Part shown: piece by piece, positions 32,406-45,914 of the stretch | How the letters are laid out: each line of letters begins with the position of its first letter | Numbering within the stretch: position 1 is the first letter of the stretch | DNA from: Tamarix chinensis | Lineage: Eukaryota; Streptophyta; Magnoliopsida; Caryophyllales; Tamaricaceae | Length of the DNA: 64,000 nt | Direction: 5' to 3' | NCBI GenBank assembly: GCA_030549775.1 | Contig: CM060181.1 | Location: forward strand, 2,914,001-2,978,000 | Position numbers and translations under genes: made by a program | Notes under the pieces: generated by a model | Seen by the model: the letters and a program-made list of their open reading frames with translations, nothing else | What the model was told of the DNA's origin: nothing | The model's database searches: none

Positions 32406-35400
32406 TATCCTTAAAAACCTACACATAACCCTCTACTCGTGGGAATGAGCAAGTGACCTAGAAATTGGGCACATTAGTATGCTTCATACTGAGTTAGCTA
32501 AGTATTAGGATGACTTAATCGTATTGAGTAAATCGCAATACCTTATAAGAGGCAGTATGCTCACATTATATATAATCATACAATAATCTGAAAACATACT
32601 CAAAGCACATAGCACATGCCATAAGAATATACAATAGTCATTGGTTAATGTATACAACATCAAAGTCTTATTCTCAACATCCAATCATACTTACCAATTT
32701 ATATCAACTCATAGTACATAATAGCCATATCAAAATCTATAGACAAAACGGTTAATCAATTCAATTCTAAATATCAAGGTAAGACACTTAGGTAACTACC
32801 AAATCAATAAATCTAAATCAACTCCAAATTCAAAGGCAAGTCACTAAGGAAACTACCCAATGTACAAATCCAAATCAATTCCAATACCAAAGGTAGGGTG
32901 CTAAGGTAATTATTGAACCAATCCATCAAATTAAGTAGCGAAAAAGGTAATTACCAAACCAAAACCAAAACCAAAACCACAACAATCCTTTTTAAATATT
33001 TACACAATAATTACTTTCATTTATAATTACTCAAGGGGAATACAATAATAACTTAGAGACATAAAAGTACATCGGTCATACTGACTCACAAGGCATCTTG
33101 GTACCCTTCCAACCATCCAACCTAGAGGCATAACAATAGTATGATCATACTGATGGATAAGGTGACATAATACCCTCCAATTCTAATATGCTTAATCCTT
33201 AAGTATTGATACCCACTATAGGACTTGTAGGTCACCTATATAGTATACTAGGGCACAAGCAAACAAAAACAAATCAAGGGCTTTTACCTAGTTTCTAGGA
33301 TAACTAACCCTAGAGAGAAACCATTCCTAACTTGGGGTCTTCCACTATACATATTAATATTTTATAAGGTGATCATAGATATCACATAGTGCACAATAAT
33401 TTTTATTTTCATACTTAACCATTTTTCTTTTATTTCTAATTATCCAAGTTAACCCTAAGGTCATTAATCCAAGTCAAGGTAATTAATTTCACCATAGTCC
33501 ATTTCTATGTCCCTAATGTATTAGGCCATTCAAACATATATAGGTCATTATCTCCTTTACCATTCTTTTCCTTCTACTTTTACCTTTCTATTTATTCACA
33601 TTCCTATTCCAAATTATTAGCCAATTACTCACTCAACTTACTATACCATTGCTTGTCTAAATTAATATCGAGCAGTGGATTGTGCACCACCCCATGGTCT
33701 CACATACCATAAAAGTCTATCCAAAACAAAGGTTAGAAAATCCATGCCAAAGCTAAGTAACCACCAATGGACATAAGTTCGAGCTGAAGACAAGTAACCA
33801 CCTATGAACATAAGTCCAGGCCGGAGCTAAAAACCACAAAGGTAACCAGACCCTTTAGTATTGATATCTCCTAATATATCATCAATGTCTAGACTAGGTA
33901 AGGTATTGGGATCTACTAGGATTCTGCATAAAGGCAAAGCTTGAAGGCACCAACAAACACTTAAAAGCATACTAACCCATGATAACTAAATGAGGACTGG
34001 GTAACCTAGACTCATACACAACTTGAACATCTTTCACTTTAAGTGATTAGTATGTTATTCTTGAGGTACTTGATTACACAAGGCCCATACAGCATGCAAG
34101 CAAAATATTCACATACATATTCCATAGTAAGCATTATCATCCCCTACAACCACATTTGGGATTTTGATTAATGGTTACTCATTATTAACCCGATCCATTG
34201 GATTAATCTATTTTATGCTAAAGTCCAAGTTAAATCACCCCTTTAAAAGCCATCAAATACTTATTCAGGTTTACCCATTCAAGCCTTTACAACACCCATT
34301 GAGTATGTCATGGATCATGATCCATTTAATCCATCCATTAGGTTGTCATTCCATGTCAATAGATGTATTTCACTCATTCAAAATTCATATAGTAGTTCTA
34401 GGCATGTCTCAAAGCATATCTAAGCCAAAAGATCAAAATCACACAATTTGGATGAACTAGCCGCTCGATTTAACCTAACCAATCAATTAGTTTTACCAAC
34501 CAGTCGATCAATTTGTCTCAATCAAACTCAAGGTTCCCTAAAATTGATTAATCGATTTGGCCAAACCAACTATTTGGAGGTCAATCAATTGGTTATGCTA
34601 AAACAGTCGATGGGTTTAAGTAGAGAGCAAACCAAGATCACCACGGACCTATCGATGAATAGGTTTGATCGACCAATTAACTATTTTAAGGATTAGTCAA
34701 TTAATTTGACCTAACCAGTCCATCAACTTACTCTTAAAAAAAATAGACATTTTTATTCAAAACATCCTCTAAATTCCTACCACATAAAAACCAAAACATA
34801 TCTTGGCATCATGCCAACACTTTTCCGACACATAAGCTGACACATGCTTCATAATTAATTAAATCAATATAGTCTCCCTAAACTCATTCGTTTTTCTCAT
34901 AATTCATAAATTCATCAACATGCATCAATCTGAAACCAAATTTTCATGCCAACTTATAAAATCAATACTTTAAAGATTACACCAAATTATAGGATTAACT
35001 AAGTCATAGTTTAGAAGTAAGAATGACTTACTTGGTGCAAGCAAAACTCTTCCACAAATATGAAAACATAGCTCGAAAGATTTTCTATTTCCAAACCTTT
35101 AAGAAAAAAAAATTTAAAGCTTCAAAGATTCAATGAATAATTTCATAAATTGGAATTCAAATTAGGAGAAAAATGACTCTAAAAAAATAGAGAGAATTTG
35201 TGCTTAAAGAGATACTCGATCCTAAATATAACATTTCCTTGCTTAAAGATAAACAAGAAGGAGCTAGAGGAAGGGATCAGAAGAGTGGAAATGAACTAAA
35301 ACTAATCTTAAATATGAGAGAAAAGAAAATAAGGTTAGAGAGAGCTAGAATATTTCTACAGATAAAAGAAAATTGAATGGAATGGGAGATTAGGGTTATT

Positions 35401-36182
35401 TATAGTCAAAACAATTGGTAAAATATTGAGTGTGGTTATGCTTGGATCAAAAAACCCTAGTTTATACCATTTAAATTTGAGCCAAATGGGTAGATTTTGT
35501 CAAAGATAGGCTGACCTCCCATCCTAAGCTAAAATGGTGTTTTTGGGAAGAAATATAGGCCAAATTCACCTAGAAAAGCTAAACACAAGAGAGAAAATGA
35601 ATGATCGGTGTAGATATAATATCCCAACTAAGTAGAGACAGGATTAGGAATCAAAGCAACAATTCCTAGAGCATATAGACGAGAGATGTGGAAGAAGACC
35701 AAGCAGAGATCACCTCTCCCTCAATTATCTAAACTGAACCCTCAAATTAGTTCGAGGTAGAAGCTTGGGCCGACTGAATGATAAAAAAGGCTAAGAATCT
35801 TTAAATAACATATTGGAATAGGATTATCAAGGTTTAATTTTGATATAAGAAGTTTTACTTAAAAATTCAAGTTTTGAAAATCTACACATCTCAATAAAAC
35901 TAGTTGATTAGTTTGGCCTACCAATTAACATATCTATCGACCAATAGATCGGTCCCTAAAATAGTCAAACAACTTGGTCAAGCAAAACCCTTTTAGGAGG
36001 AATGACATACCACTTTATCAATTCACCTGAAAACTCATTTTATTCAATTTCAAAATCTTATTCAAATCTAATATTTCCTCAAACACAATTGTAGTTCCAA
36101 ATTAAAACCAAACATTATCAAATCTTAATAAATACTACCACATCTCATTCAACAAAATTCACAAAAATATGGGGTATTACAG
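32406..36182 (-). repeat. 3' LTR of the second gypsy element, right part
   Basis: Continues the LTR interrupted at 25633 and ends ATGGGGTATTACA at 36182. It matches 42691-40850 from about 34365 onward. Its part at 33100-33480 matches the LTR fragment at 16730-17110 in the opposite orientation. Short plus-strand frames (34164-34696) fall in repeat sequence and are not supported as genes. Confidence 0.8.
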
Positions 36183-36329
36183 CACTACCTCCTTAAAGAG
36201 GCTACATCTCTGAAGCCTACTAACAAAGATCTATGCATGATATATATACACACAACCATCCATTTAGTACACTCAACAAAGCAAAAGGGTATTACCCCCT
36301 TAAAAAATACTACACCACTGACATTACAC
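36183..36329 (-). other. Purine tract and 3' interior of the second gypsy element
   Basis: Read on the minus strand, GAGGCTT/CAGAGATGTAGCC is followed by CTTTAAGGAGGTAGTGC just before the LTR start TGTAATACCCC. This is a normal polypurine tract context. Confidence 0.65.
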
Positions 36330-37150
36330 TAGAAGAACATGTCTGGGTATTTCACTTGAATCTCCTCCTCAGTGTCATGCCGTGACCAAAGGACCTTTGC
36401 TAGCAGAACATTCTTTGTGTGCGTCGATCATCTCTTGTCCTAACACAATCGTCTCACCGATATCATTCTAGCATACGGGATTGTGACACTTTCTCCTATA
36501 CAAGGCTTCAAATGTGCCATCTTAATACTAGTGTGATAACTGTTGTTATAGAAGAATTCATTTCAGTCTAATCGGGCCTTCCTACTGCCCCTAAAATCCA
36601 ACACACATCATCGAAGAATGTTCTCTAGATTCTAAATGGTCCACTCTATTTGACCATCCATGGTTGGGTGAAAGGCATTACTCATCTTCAACTGATTTCC
36701 AAAAGTAGTTTATAACTTTTACCAAAATTATGATAAGAATCTAGAGCCTCTATCTAACACAATGTCTCTAGGGACCTTATGCAATCATATAACGTACTTC
36801 CTATAAGCGTTAGCTAGTTGCTCCATACTCCACATAGTCTTCATTAGTATAAATAATGTCGACTTAGTTAAGAAATCCACAGCAACCCAGATGGAATCAA
36901 AATCATTACGAGTCCTTATAAGGCCCACCATAAAGTCCATCAATATGTTATCCCAATTTTCATATGGAACTTATAAAGGTTGTAGCAACTCTATCGACCT
37001 CTTGTGCTCGATCTTGACCTTCTAACATGTCAAACATCTGGCAACAAACTCTGGTACCTCCCATTTCATACAAGACCACCAACATACCTTCTTCAAATTC
37101 TTGTATAGTTTGTTCCCTCCAAAGTGGATGGAATAAGGAGTACAATGTCC
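36330..37150 (-). pseudogene. Integrase of the second gypsy element
   Basis: In order on the minus strand, in broken frames: a zinc-binding part (HFGGNKLYKNLKK, then CLTCQKVKIEHKR); a core start (ENWDNILMDFMVGL); DSIWVAVDFLTKS; HKVPRDIVLDRGSRF; and a C-terminal tail with KVLWSRHDTEEEIQVKYPDMF. The last fits the ..VLWRNH..EEATWE.E..M...YP.LF tail of plant gypsy integrases. It has several stops, so it is dead. Integrase would catalyse insertion. Confidence 0.8.
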
Positions 37151-37439
37151 TTCCTCTAGGATTTTCCTCTTAATATTGATAAATCCCTAGGGTATACACC
37201 ACCTACCATGGCATCTAACACTATTGTCCTCGTGGAGTGGAAACCCTTAGGCTCTACCTTCTTTAATACCCTACTTAATCCTTTCAATATTAACATCACC
37301 AAGTTGATTAGCTCAGATTTCCTCAAAGATCAAAGGATTAGTGGTGAGTGCACTCATTATTGCCTCCAAACTACCAACGGTGATGAGCATGATCTCCATC
37401 TTCTTGAAATCCCAACATAGATGATTTGATAATATAATT

Positions 37440-37960
37440 GTGCTCAAGGAATTTGAAATCTTTTGGCTAAGTGCATCTACCACTACATTGGCCTTACTCT
37501 CGTGGTAGGTTAATTCTAGGTCTTAATCTTTAACCAACTCCAACCATCGGCACTGTCTCAAATTCAAATCTAACTTTGTAAAGATGTACTTGAGGCTCTT
37601 ATGGTTAGTGTAAACCTTTCACTGAATCCAATACAAATGATACCTCCAAAATTTAAGAGTGAACACTTCTACAACAAGGTCTAAGATGTGCATCGGGAGG
37701 TTTTGTTTATGCTAATTCAGTATTCAAGAAGTATACACCACCACTTTCCTATGTCATTGTATACTTCAAAACTGTCATACCCTCTTGGGGATTGAGCACC
37801 AAGGTTGTAGTCAAATGCTTCTGAAACTCATCAAAAGTTCCACCACACTTCTCATCCCACTAAAATTGCATAGCCTTCTTTAGCAAGTTGGTCAACAGAC
37901 AATATATCTTAAAAACATCCATGATAAGCCTACGGTAGTAACTGAATAATCCCATAAATT
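37440..37960 (-). pseudogene. RNase H region of the second gypsy element
   Basis: Minus-strand frames between reverse transcriptase and integrase contain pieces such as HESKANVVVDALSQK-like sequence (plus 37470-37510) and LVYTNHKSLKYIFTK-like sequence (plus 37575-37615). These correspond to the DH(K/R)SL and NVVADALSR blocks of gypsy RNase H. Stops and shifts interrupt it. Confidence 0.6.
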
Positions 37961-38129
37961 TGCACACCTCATTGACAGAAGTTGGTTCTAGCTATTCATA
38001 AACTGCCCAAACCTTGGAAGGGTCCACTACTACCCCATCCTTATAGATTACATGTACAAGAAAATCCACTTGATCCTGTTAAAACTCACACTTTGAAAGT
38101 TTGTCATATAACTAGTGTAACCTTAATAA

Positions 38130-38795
38130 TGCCTAAGTTTGCCTTAAATGTTGTTCATGTTTTTCTCAATTGTTGTAATAGATGAGGATGTCGTTCATGA
38201 ATACCATGATGAGTTGATCCAATAACTTTTCATAAGAGAGATAAATGATGCTAGCTGATTAGTGAGTCTAAATGGCATCATTGTGAACTTGTAATGACCA
38301 TATCTTGTCTGCAATGCAGCCTTTGGGATGTATTGCTCTGCTATCACCAATTGATGGTAGCCTAACTAAAGATGAATCTTTGAGAATACCTTGTCTCTCT
38401 TATGTTGGTTGAATAGGTCATCAATCTTTGGTGATAACATTTCTTTACCATAACCTAATTCAACACTCGGTAACCGACGCACAATCTCAAGCTCCCATCT
38501 TTTTTTTTCATAAATAAGACTAGGGCTCCCCCACAACAATATACTTGGTCTAATGTAGCTCTTCCCCCAACAACTCCTCTAATTGGTCCTGGAGCTCTTT
38601 CATCTTTACAAGTTCTATATGATATAGGACTTTAGATATCGGTTTCATCCCCATCAATGCGTCTATAGTAAACTCGACATCTCGAACAAGTGGTATTCCC
38701 AAAATATCTATAGGGAATATGTCGGGATAGTCGAGGATCACTATGATTTGCTCTAATAGCATCTTAATTGCCTCGATATCTTGAACACTACACAA
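38130..38795 (-). pseudogene. Reverse transcriptase of the second gypsy element, catalytic motif mutated
   Basis: The upstream frame (38795-38550) reads in pieces IIVILDYPDIFPIDILGIP, then VEFTIDALMGMKPISKVLYHI. This is the standard lead-in to gypsy reverse transcriptase. Downstream come YHQLVIAEQYIPKAALQTRYGH-like and MMPFRLTNQ blocks, then VFMNDILIYYNN. The catalytic pair normally written xxDD is ND here, and FGLTNAP has become FRLTNQ. A stop follows soon after. It is an inactive relic. Confidence 0.85.
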
Positions 38796-39067
38796 GAAGA
38801 GTGGTTATCCTTTGTGAATAAGGTTGCTCATCATGATTTCCAATTCCATCTTTATAGAGGGGTTAGGTTCACACTTCTGATATAATATCCTGACACCTTT
38901 TGGTCCTTGCAGAACCCACATTTTTATGCGAAATCTATGAACATTCAGTGCTTTCCCAACATGTCTATTATGATAAATACATCAAAGTTGCATAATTTAA
39001 GATCCATGAGATCTAAGGGAAGTTATACTCCCCCAACTATCAAGGTTACCACTTTATTAAACCTAGA

Positions 39068-39271
39068 TCATGCAATCCTATCCCCTAAAGGTAATACAAC
39101 ATAAGTCAAAATACTATTAAAAGGAGATAAAGTAGCTCTAGTTATGAATGTGGATGACACAAAATAATGTGATGCACCAAAGTCAAATAGTATGCATGTT
39201 GGAAAGGTATAGACACTAAGCATACCGGTCACCACACTGGCTTGACATTCTATCTCTGACTCGACAATCAC
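39068..39271 (-). pseudogene. Aspartic protease of the second gypsy element, active site mutated
   Basis: The frame reads SVYTFPTCILFDFGASHYFVSSTFI. The family block is (L/I)(F/I)DSGA(S/T)HSF(I/V)S, so the catalytic D-S-G triad reads D-F-G here. It lies between gag/zinc knuckle and reverse transcriptase in the expected order. Confidence 0.85.
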
Positions 39272-39439
39272 GTTAAAGCTTCCTCCTAAAGGAACTCTCT
39301 TGGCACTAGTTGATCCCTAACCTTGCTAAAAGATATGAGGCTTTTGACCTCTAGGCTGACTATCTCAAATGACAACACTAGCTAGTGACTAAGGAACTTT
39401 CAAAATATGTGGATGTGGATGCTAAAAAGATCCGATGTT

Positions 39440-40338
39440 ATGAGCTCGATTCTGACCTCTTTAAACACTAATAACATTGAAAAGACACTCATAGGCTCTA
39501 TGTTAGACCATACCACCCTATGACAAGTCACCTTGATGCCTACACAATCTACTCCTGCATGATTTACTCCACAATATTTATAATGGTAATGCCTCTTTTT
39601 CCATACTTAGGTTGCATGCTTCCTCTAGAGTAGGACTTCTTCCTATCACTAGGACACTGACAACCCTCGAATATCCTCTTACCACCCAACTAGGCACTCC
39701 AAACATAGATGAATCGGGAAGCCTCCAAAGCTTGCTCATACATTCCCACAATGTTTGGTGAAGTAACTCCCACTTATAGCTCTTAGTCTCTGATTCCCAG
39801 GCCAATATTGAAATGGTCAACCTATATTACCCAATTAGCCTTTACATATAGAAAAAACTGGACCAAGTCCATGAATCTCATATAGTACTCGTCTATTGTT
39901 ATGCCTCTCTTCCGAAGGGCTATAAAGTCATTATACTTTTTCATATGGAGGTGAGTAGGATAGAAACAGGAGTGAAGTGCCTCAAGGAACAGTCCCTAAC
40001 TCATAGGCTTTCTACCTCTATGTTAGATGTTCCTCCACTAAGTGTCTATTGTCCCCCTTAGGTAGTATACTGCCACATTAACCCCTCCTGTCCAAATGGT
40101 AGCCATATACAGTGAGGGTCTTCTCCATTTCCCTAACCCATCTCTCCATAATTGCAGGGTCCTCCTAACCCTCAAAGACTGGTGGATGATGATGTTCAAC
40201 CCTCCTCAACCAATCTTCTAGAACTGGTATGGATACTAATACTAGCGGTGGTTGTAGTGCTCGGATATGGCCTTCCATGTAGGCTCTGACAATCCCCATA
40301 AACCCCTCAATATGCTCGTAACTATGGTTACTAGCCAT
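39440..40338 (-). pseudogene. Gag gene of the second gypsy element
   Basis: Starts with ATG at 40338 (MASNHSYEHIEGFMG), followed by VLEDWLRRVEHHHPPVF and PAIMERWVREMEKTL, closely resembling the gag at 26857. Later frames include YKWELLHQTLWECMSKL and, near 39500-39570, a partial zinc knuckle of the YCGVNHAGVDCVG type. In-frame stops occur after about 65 residues and again soon after. The two gags are therefore members of related families, and this one is dead. Confidence 0.8.
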
Positions 40339-40591
40339 TGATTCCTAAATACTAGGAGGAATAAAAAATAATCAATTACCTAGTAATAATACTAGTAGAA
40401 CAAATGAACAGAAAATCTATCTACATCAAATTCCCTACTCATTCTTGCTCACAAACATTCAAGATTTAAAAAATATTTACTCTCAAATAAATTCTTGAAT
40501 AATCAGGAAATATTTTAAAAACAACTTGTGGTATCTGTTAAAATAGTTTAAGACTATAATTTTTTTTTTCTAAAAATCTTATATAAAAACC
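40339..40591 (-). other. Leader of the second gypsy element
   Basis: AT-rich sequence between the 5' LTR end and the gag ATG. I cannot recognise a clean tRNA-Met primer match next to the LTR, so it has probably decayed. Confidence 0.5.
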
Positions 40592-42691
40592 TGTAACACC
40601 TCCATTTTTCACTACTAAAAAAATTTATTTTGGAAACATTGTGGAAGCGGAAGATCGATAACACTTAGGAAAAAAAAGGGTGTTACCACTACACCTAATA
40701 TAGAATTGGCGCCAACCGCCCATCTAATGTTAGATACAAGGCTGAGAACCAAAAAAAAACAAAATCAATGTAGAGTGTGATAAACATATTATATAAATAT
40801 CAAAAGAAAGCATATTATATAAATATCCGACCTTGACAGTCTACCATGTTAAGATGTGTTTCACTCATTAAATATTCAGAGAATAGTGTTTGTCATAGTC
40901 TCAAAGGATATCCAAGCCAAAAGATCAAAACCACACAATCTGGATGAACCAGCCGATAAGTTTGGCCTAACCAGTTGATCGATTATACCAACTAGTCGAT
41001 CAATTTGGGTCAAACACTTTATCAATTTGGCTCAATCAAACCTAAGAGTTCCCTAAACTGATCAATCAATTTAGCCAAACTATTTAATTTTCAAAGGCCA
41101 GTCAAGTGATTCTACCAAACCAGTCGATGGGTTTAAGTAGATAACAAACTAAGGTTACCACAAACCTACTGTTTGATGGTTTAGTTTGACTAGTCACCTA
41201 TCCTAAGAACCAATCAATTGAATTTCCCTAAAACAACATAAAATAGACATTTTTTTACACTAATATTCCTCAAAATTCCTATCACATCCAAACTAAACAT
41301 ATATCCAAGCATCATACCAACACTTTTTCAACGCGTAATTTGAAACATGCTTCACAATTAATCAGATCAACCTAATTTCCCAAAAATTATGCCTTTTTCT
41401 AAAGATTTATAAATTCATCAACATGGATCAATATGAAACCAAATTCTCATGCCAACTTATAAAATCAAGACTTTAAATATTACACCACATCACATGATTA
41501 ACTAGGTCACATTCAGAAATAAAAATAGCATACTTAGTGCAAGCAAAACTCTTCCACAAATATGAAAACTCCTCCTAGAAGATGTTCAATTTCCAAAAAT
41601 TAAAGAAAACATAATTTACAGCTTCAAATTTTTAATTAATAATTTCATAAATTAGAATTCAAATTAGGAGAAAAATGAATTACCAAACCTAAGAAAAAAT
41701 AGAGAGCATTTGTATTGAAAGAGAGATTCATCTTCCTCCTAACCCTCCCTTCTTTAAAGATAAAAAAGAAGGAGCTAGAGGAAGGGATCAGAATAGTGGA
41801 AAGGAACCTAAAATAAGATTGAATTGGAGAGAAAAGAAAATAAGTTTAGAGGGAGCTAGAATATTTTGGTAGCTAAAAGAAAAGTGAATGGAAGGGGCGA
41901 TCAAGGCTATTTATAACTAAAACATCTGTACAAGAATGAGTGTGGATATACTTAGATTGAAAAACCCTAGTTTCTACCATTCTAATTTGAGCTAAATGGG
42001 TAGATTTAGTCAAAGATAGTTTGACCTCCCTTCTAGAGCTAAAATGGTGATGTCTAAAAAAATATAGGTCAAATTTGCCTAGAAATGTCAAACACAAGAG
42101 AGGAAATGAACCATTAGTATAAAAGGAATATTCCAGCTAAGTAGAGATAGTTTTGGGAATAGAAGAAATGATTCCTAGAGCATGTAGAGGAGAGAAGTGG
42201 AAGAAGAAAAAGTTAAGGTCACCCTCTCTCTTAATTGTTCAAAGTGAAACCTCGAATTAGTTCGACACAGAAGCTCGAGCCAAATGAATGATAAGAAAGG
42301 TTAATATTACTTAAAGAACAACTTGGAACAAGATTATCAAGGTTTAACTTTTGTATAATTATTTTTTTCCAAAAATATTGAGTTTTAAAAATGTACTTAA
42401 CTCGACAAATTAGTCAATCAATTTAGCTTACTAGTTGACTATTCAACCAACTAGTCAATTGGTTCCCTAAACAAGTTGATCTAATTAGGAAAGAAAAACC
42501 CTTTTTAGTTACAAAGATGAATGAGTCAATCAATCGGTCTGAGAACTCATTTTATTCAACTTCCAAAGCTTATTCAAATCTAACTTTTCCTCAAACTCAA
42601 TTATAATTCTAAATAAAAATCAAACATTATCAAATCTTAGTAAATACCACCACTTCTCATTCAAAAAACTTTAAAAAAATGGGGTTTTATA
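40592..42691 (-). repeat. 5' LTR of the second gypsy element, internally deleted
   Basis: Plus-strand start TGTAACACCTCC and end GGGGTTTTATA. It pairs with 25216-25450 and, after a jump, with about 34365-36182. The portion present at 25455-25633 plus 32406-34365 in the other LTR is missing. Confidence 0.8.
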
Positions 42692-43659
42692 TTCATTCTA
42701 ATAATACTATAATTAAAGTTAAAGAACACTAAACAAAATCATTCTTAAACTCTTATTTTGTCACTAGTGGAGTTGTGACAACTAAATAATTTCATTAATT
42801 ACTATATTTCTTACATGGAAAAGAATCAAAAGAGAAACACGAACGAAAATTAATAAGGATAACTATAATACAAATAGACACTAATAAACAAACAAATCTT
42901 AAAATTTAATATGTTTGTTTTACTCTATTCACAGAAGTTAGGTTCTTCTATATGCATTTTCTTTCAATAATAAGATTTTTTGTCATAATGATAACTTACT
43001 CATTCTTCTTTTACAATGGATTATGTTCAATGTGTCCTTAAGTTTAAATGGTCATAGAATAAATTTAGAAAAAATAAGAGGGAAAATAAGTTTGATGGTA
43101 AATAGATAAACATTATTATAATTAAAAAAATTTATAAGATTATACTTAGAATCATAAGATTCTAATGATTCTACACATGATTCTAAGATCTTATAATGAT
43201 TTTAAAACTTCAAGATTCTAGGTATGATCAGAGATCATTTAGTGACTTTTTGATCAAAGAATCATAAGATCTGGATGAAAATTTTAACAACTATGGTTAA
43301 ACCTTTTATAAAAATTGAAGGTCAAACCTTAATTCATGTTATTGTTTTTTCCATTTTCAAAAATGGATTCATTTAAATCACGAAAATTTTTATTTAATAC
43401 AATCTTATGTGTTAATATGTGTGGTTACCATGCCTTGTTTTATTTATAAGCATACTTAGGGTTTTATGTATGAAAGCATTAATTTGGTGTAAGCATGAGA
43501 GTTTTTTCTTTCTTTTAAAAAAAGAGTTTTTGATGGGGATCTTGCTAGTTATTCATGTCTTGGTTGGGTAAGTGAAGATCTTTAATCATGTTTAAAGATA
43601 TAAAGATGATTTAGGAGTCAAATATAGAGTGGATATACAAAGATATGTGTGAATGTTCC
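42692..43659. other. AT-rich spacer, no gene seen
   Basis: No supported frame. A cluster of AGAATCATAAGATTCTAATG-type words, in direct and inverted orientation, lies at 43140-43230. Nothing else is recognised. Confidence 0.5.
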
Positions 43660-44405
43660 ACTAACATTCAACACGAAGGGTTATAAATAGGATTTACTCT
43701 GAGTGATTCCTAAGAAGAAATTAATATCACAAAGAAAGAATCATAAGCCAAGTGCTTGAAAGTTTATTCAATTCAATATCATTCTTCTCGTGTATAATGT
43801 GCCATATGAGTATATATAATACCCATAGGAAGTAATTACAACTAATTCCCTATTACTTAAAAACTAAACTAGTTATTACATAACCAACATATACATTGGT
43901 AACAACTTAGATAATCATGAGGCTAGTTTGTTTACAACTAAATAGACTTAGTTGCAACTGACTTAACTCGTGGATGGTTTAGTTGTGTACCTAATTGGAA
44001 CTAACTCTAACACCCTAGAAAATAATATCAAACACCTAATTAAAGGATATTAACTACAACAATAAAAAAAATTAAACCAGCTAGTACATACATGAAATAA
44101 TAAGCTAAAAAACCCTAAATGACACGTCATATCCCAGGTTTTACAACAAAAGCTACAAATATGAGGTCCTTACCTCCATGTATTCCATATCTTTGAATGT
44201 TTCTATGTCTTATACACAAATATGGCTTAAGTGGCTTGATATATTAAGTATATTTTTCTTGTAAATATGCAACATACCTGCAAGAACATGTTAAATTATA
44301 TTTAGAATTAATAGTTGAAATATCATTAGAAAAAATCAAGATAAATGACTCCATGATTAAGAATTTCAACTCCTCATTAATAAAAGGATCATGAGGTACT
44401 CCCGT
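43660..44405 (-). mobile_element. Diverged solo LTR remnant related to the 4301-16548 family
   Basis: The right half aligns with the first gypsy LTR: CAAATATG.(C)ACATACCT.CAAGAA, then AT.ATTAGAA...ATAAATG, then AGGATC.ATG.GG. The left part shares its layout (ATTCAATTCAATATCATT, GTGCCATATGAG..TATATAATA..CATAGGAAGT). No paired copy or interior is present. Ends are approximate and no target duplication can be given. Confidence 0.5.
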
Positions 44406-45154
44406 ATTTGTTTCATAATATGATCTTGAAATTGTTCAATTGTGTGTGTTTAAGTGTTTGAGCATGTGTGAACTTATATGTGAATAATGGTCATAAATAT
44501 CTATTATGTGGCTCTCAACTACCAAATATTTTGTGGTTTTCTTATGCTTTCAATTTTATTTTAAATTTTCCATGATTTTCATTTAATGTTTTAATTAAAT
44601 TTTGATATATAATATGTTCAATTAAATTTTTGAGAATCTTAAGGACATTTTAGTAAATATAATTAGGTTATGTTATTATATTATCCTACAATCCAAAATT
44701 CAATATGCAATCTATGATTATATGCAAAATATTAAAATGGTATAATCATAGTAAGATCTTATGAAAAATCTTAGATAGATTCTTACAATTTTACATAATA
44801 ACTAAAGTTTTTATTTATTTTGTCATAAATTCTACTTTCCCTCTTGTTATAACCTAACCCTCTAATCCACCACCCTCAATTATTTTATTGATTCAAACAA
44901 AGCATGATTTAGATATGTCTAAGATAAAGAAGCCACTTCTTGAAGTAAAATATCGTTAAAAGATACTTATTTCTATTTATATTGTAAAATGAATACATTA
45001 ATAGTTATTATTTATTAACTTATACTTAAATCATAACTAACAATTTCCCCCATCTATTATTTACAATCCTATTGGCACTTTAACATAAACAAGCTTCAAG
45101 TTTATAGTTTATGCATAATTTAAATGCCAACTTGATGCATGTGCATATAACTCA
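44406..45154. other. AT-rich spacer, no gene seen
   Basis: No recognised repeat and no supported reading frame on either strand. Confidence 0.5.
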
Positions 45155-45914
45155 TAATCATTTATTTCTTAAATATATTCACTTAAATGTTAGATGCGAA
45201 CATAATATTTTTATGGGTCTCGATTCTATCAAATTTTAAAGTATAATTTCTACTTGTCTAGATGTTATTTTTATAATTATTTTCCTTCTTTACTTTTTCA
45301 GTGTTTTTATTAAGGCTAAAAACTTTTACTCAAAATATGAGTTTCCATTTCCTAAAATTATTACTCTTACTTTATGCAAAGTTAATGATGTTATTAAGTT
45401 TCATCATCTTATTCTAATTTTCAATTCTCATTTTATTAACTTAATGTTATTCTAATTTTATGATACACATTCGACAATTGGTATAGCTTGTAAGTTGTTG
45501 TGATTAAATTATGACTACATGAGAGATTAAAAGTATGATTTCAGTGTGCTTTTGGCATCAACTATGGTACTTTATATAATACAAGCATATAGATTCATAA
45601 TTTTATAGTTTTTATAAGATCTTACAATCCTATGATCCAATTTAGAGCATTCAAATGGATATTAAAGGGAATCACCATTCCAATAACCTTGTTCAATGTT
45701 TTGGTCATGGCAATGTTATAGTATATATCAATGTTGTGATATAATAACAATGTAGTGTTATAATAGTGAAAAATTATTTATATATTTTGTTGTGGGTTCT
45801 ATGCCATGATGTGAGTGATATAACATTACGTTCTCCTATAACCTCCACACCTAATATTTTATATGATGACATAGGAAGAGAATATGAATAAATGTTATTG
45901 TAATCACATGTGGT

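Larger units (their letters stand above)
25216..42691 (-). mobile_element. Second decayed minus-strand Ty3/gypsy retrotransposon, host of a nested element
   Basis: The LTRs are 40592-42691 (5') and 25216-36182 (3', interrupted by the element at 25634-32400). The interior, 36183-40591, runs on the minus strand gag, protease, reverse transcriptase, RNase H, integrase. LTR pairing is clear from long shared stretches after the CACTACTAAAAAAA.. start, such as GTTAGATACAAGGCTGAGAAC and AAAAGAAAGCATATTATATA. The 5' LTR is about half the length of the other because of an internal deletion. Flanks TAAAT and TTCAT share only three of five bases, so the target duplication has decayed. Many stops in the interior show it is dead. 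Confidence 0.85.

Noticed and set aside
34164..34696. Frames of 98 and 82 codons
   Set aside because: They fall within the gypsy LTR, and the paired LTR at 40860-41200 has stops in the same frame.
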